In this document: piece after piece, positions 62,837-64,000 of the stretch | Layout of the letters: the number at the start of each line of letters is the position of its first letter | Numbering within the stretch: position 1 is the first letter of the stretch | Source: Solirubrobacteraceae bacterium | Lineage (GTDB): Bacteria; Actinomycetota; Thermoleophilia; Solirubrobacterales; Solirubrobacteraceae | Assembly (NCBI GenBank): GCA_017882455.1 | Contig: JADGPL010000002.1 | Location: 167,607-231,606, forward strand | Direction: 5' to 3' | DNA length: 64,000 bases | Translations under genes and position numbers: made by a program | The notes under the pieces: generated by a model | The model's database searches: none | The model's input: only the letters and a program-made list of their open reading frames with translations | What the model was told of the DNA's origin: nothing

Positions 62837-63853
62837 ATGCTGATGATGAAGCCGAACCTTCTCGCCGGCCTGGACACGCCGCAAGGCCTCCAGAGCGCGC
62901 TACAGGCCGCGATCGAGCTTGAGCATGCGACGATCCCCCCATACCTCTACGCGGTCCTCTCCCTCGGAGGCGGCGGGAACACCGTGGTCGAGCAGCTCGT
63001 TGACAGCGTCCTCAAAGAGGAGATGGCCCACATGGCGCTGGCCTGCAACGTGCTGAACGCCATTGGCGGTGCGCCTGCAATCGACACCCCACAGTTCATC
63101 CCAAGCTATCCCGGGCCGTTGCCCGGAACCGTCGAGGAACAGCTCACCGTCCACCTGCGGCGCTTCTCGATCGAACAGGTCGAAGACACGTTCATGATCA
63201 TCGAGGAGCCAGAGGAACCGCTGGCGATCCCCGACGCCCTGGCGGCCGCGCCGCTGACCATCGGCGTCTTCTACGCCAAGATCAAACAGGCGATCGAAGT
63301 AGCCGGCCAGGCGATCTTCGTAGGCGACCCCAAGCGCCAAGTCACCGGCGGCTTCGCCGAGATCATCCCCGTTATTGACGTGGCGAGCGCCTCAACGGCC
63401 ATCGAAACGATCGTCGAGCAGGGCGAGGGAACCAGCACCTCACCCTTCGGGGACAAAGCCGATGACGAGCTCGCCCACTACTACCGCTTCGCCGAGATCG
63501 CCAAGGGGAAGAAGTTGATTCCCGCCCCCGGCCAGGACCCGCCATGGCGCTACGACGGCGAAGCGATCCCCTTCGACCCTTTGCAAGTGAAGCCCCTGAT
63601 CGATGATCCGCACGCCACCAGCTACCCCGAAGGCTCCCCCGCGCGAAAGAAGTGCGAAGAATGCAACCACACCTACACCAACCTGCTGAAGACCCTGCAC
63701 GAAGTCTTCAACGGATCCCCACAAAAGTTGGACGAATCCATCGGCACAATGTTCGAACTGCGAACCCAAGCAGGCGAACTGACGGCAATCGAAAGCGAAC
63801 CAGGAAAGCACGCAGGCCCGAGCTTCGAGTACCAGCCAGAACCGCCAGCCTGA
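62837..63853 (+). CDS. VioB-type ferritin-like domain protein
   Basis: 338 residues from the ATG at 62837, with aaggtgag 7 bases before it. The N-terminal 150 residues resemble the ferritin-like domain of iminophenyl-pyruvate dimer synthases (VioB, RebD, StaD): AAIELEHATIPPYLYAVLSL (E27/E29, H30), SVLKEEMAHMALACNVLNAI (E62-x-x-H65), GGAPAIDTPQFIPSYPGPLP, and later DDELAHYYRFAEIAKGKKLI (E and H). A putative CxxC (RKKCEECNHTY) occurs near residue 275. VioB-like enzymes couple indole-pyruvate imines in violacein or bisindole synthesis, but this protein is only a third of VioB's length and the other pathway genes are absent. It could oxidise another substrate. Confidence 0.7.
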   Translation: MLMMKPNLLAGLDTPQGLQSALQAAIELEHATIPPYLYAVLSLGGGGNTVVEQLVDSVLKEEMAHMALACNVLNAIGGAPAIDTPQFIPSYPGPLPGTVEEQLTVHLRRFSIEQVEDTFMIIEEPEEPLAIPDALAAAPLTIGVFYAKIKQAIEVAGQAIFVGDPKRQVTGGFAEIIPVIDVASASTAIETIVEQGEGTSTSPFGDKADDELAHYYRFAEIAKGKKLIPAPGQDPPWRYDGEAIPFDPLQVKPLIDDPHATSYPEGSPARKKCEECNHTYTNLLKTLHEVFNGSPQKLDESIGTMFELRTQAGELTAIESEPGKHAGPSFEYQPEPPA

Positions 63854-63907
63854 CGAAGCGCTCAAACCGAGACCTAGCTACTTCCTGCGGAAAAACTCTT
63901 TGAGATG

Positions 63908-63944
63908 ACGAACGGCCGCGCTTGTTGAGGGCGCGGCCGTTCGT
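63908..63944 (+). terminator. Hairpin downstream of the ferritin-like gene
   Basis: Perfect 14-bp stem: ACGAACGGCCGCGC (63908-63921), loop ttgttgagg, GCGCGGCCGTTCGT (63931-63944). It lies 55 bp after the stop codon. A T run does not follow, as is common in actinobacterial terminators. The remaining bases to the window end show no gene. Confidence 0.7.
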
Positions 63945-64000
63945 GAATGAGTGGTGCTCTGGTCAGGAGCGTTTGGAGTGTTTCACTGGGCTCGGATGGC

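Overview
The window is GC-rich, densely coded bacterial chromosome with frequent GTG/TTG starts and many 4-bp start/stop overlaps. Gene content and order point to a deep-branching actinobacterium, most likely class Thermoleophilia (Solirubrobacterales-like). The steA, mctB and pyrG block, with recN, tlyA and nadK nearby, follows actinobacterial order, and a full cytoplasmic/inner-membrane type IV pilus set without a secretin fits a monoderm. The taxonomic call is inference from gene order; no rRNA gene is present.

Layout. 1-6.8 kb: minus-strand operon recN, steA, mctB, a MraY-like membrane protein, pyrG and the start of an M20 peptidase. 7-14.3 kb: signalling and accessory genes, namely a degenerate GGDEF protein, a histidine kinase, a NarL-type response regulator, an M48 protease, an MFS exporter, an HD-GYP protein and a BldC-like DNA-binding protein. 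14.4-20.5 kb: housekeeping minus-strand genes nadK, tlyA, dxs, a polyprenyl synthase, xseB, nusB and efp. A perfect CRP-type palindrome and a row of three hairpins with identical CATG loops lie between tlyA and dxs. 20.6-25 kb: accessory stretch with a frameshifted DUF6883-like gene, a DUF4926-like gene, an RmuC-like gene, a GT39 glycosyltransferase and a secreted protein with an OmpR/MtrA-like operator upstream. 25-29.2 kb: an R2-like ligand-binding oxidase with an NTF2-like partner, then two tandem GT-C membrane glycosyltransferases. 29.2-33.5 kb: pepP, aroQ, fused aroK-aroB, and aroC. 33.5-39.8 kb: pilus genes (PilP-position protein, pilO, pilN, pilM, prepilin peptidase, three pilins). 40-43.5 kb: a zinc-ribbon protein, a second GT39 enzyme and RNase D. 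43.5-58.8 kb: one long minus-strand run ftcD, small membrane protein, MBL hydrolase, hisS, thioredoxin-fold protein, mnmA (fused to an IscU-like domain), alaS, ruvX, mltG, aroE, pilB, pilT, pilC. 59-64 kb: tRNA(CAU) followed by a variable region with an IS66-type element, a truncated TIR-domain gene, and a divergent pair encoding a beta-barrel-like protein and a VioB-type ferritin-like protein.

Together the pilus genes encode a retractile type IV pilus: ATPases PilB and PilT, platform PilC, the PilM/N/O alignment complex, peptidase PilD and three related major-pilin candidates. Four polyprenol-phosphate-type glycosyltransferases nearby make envelope or pilin glycosylation plausible. The most unusual items are the three-hairpin CATG array, the IscU-MnmA fusion that lacks the third scaffold cysteine, the barrel/ferritin-like divergent pair in the post-tRNA region, the frameshifted DUF6883/DUF4926 module, and the R2lox gene with all crosslink and metal residues in place.
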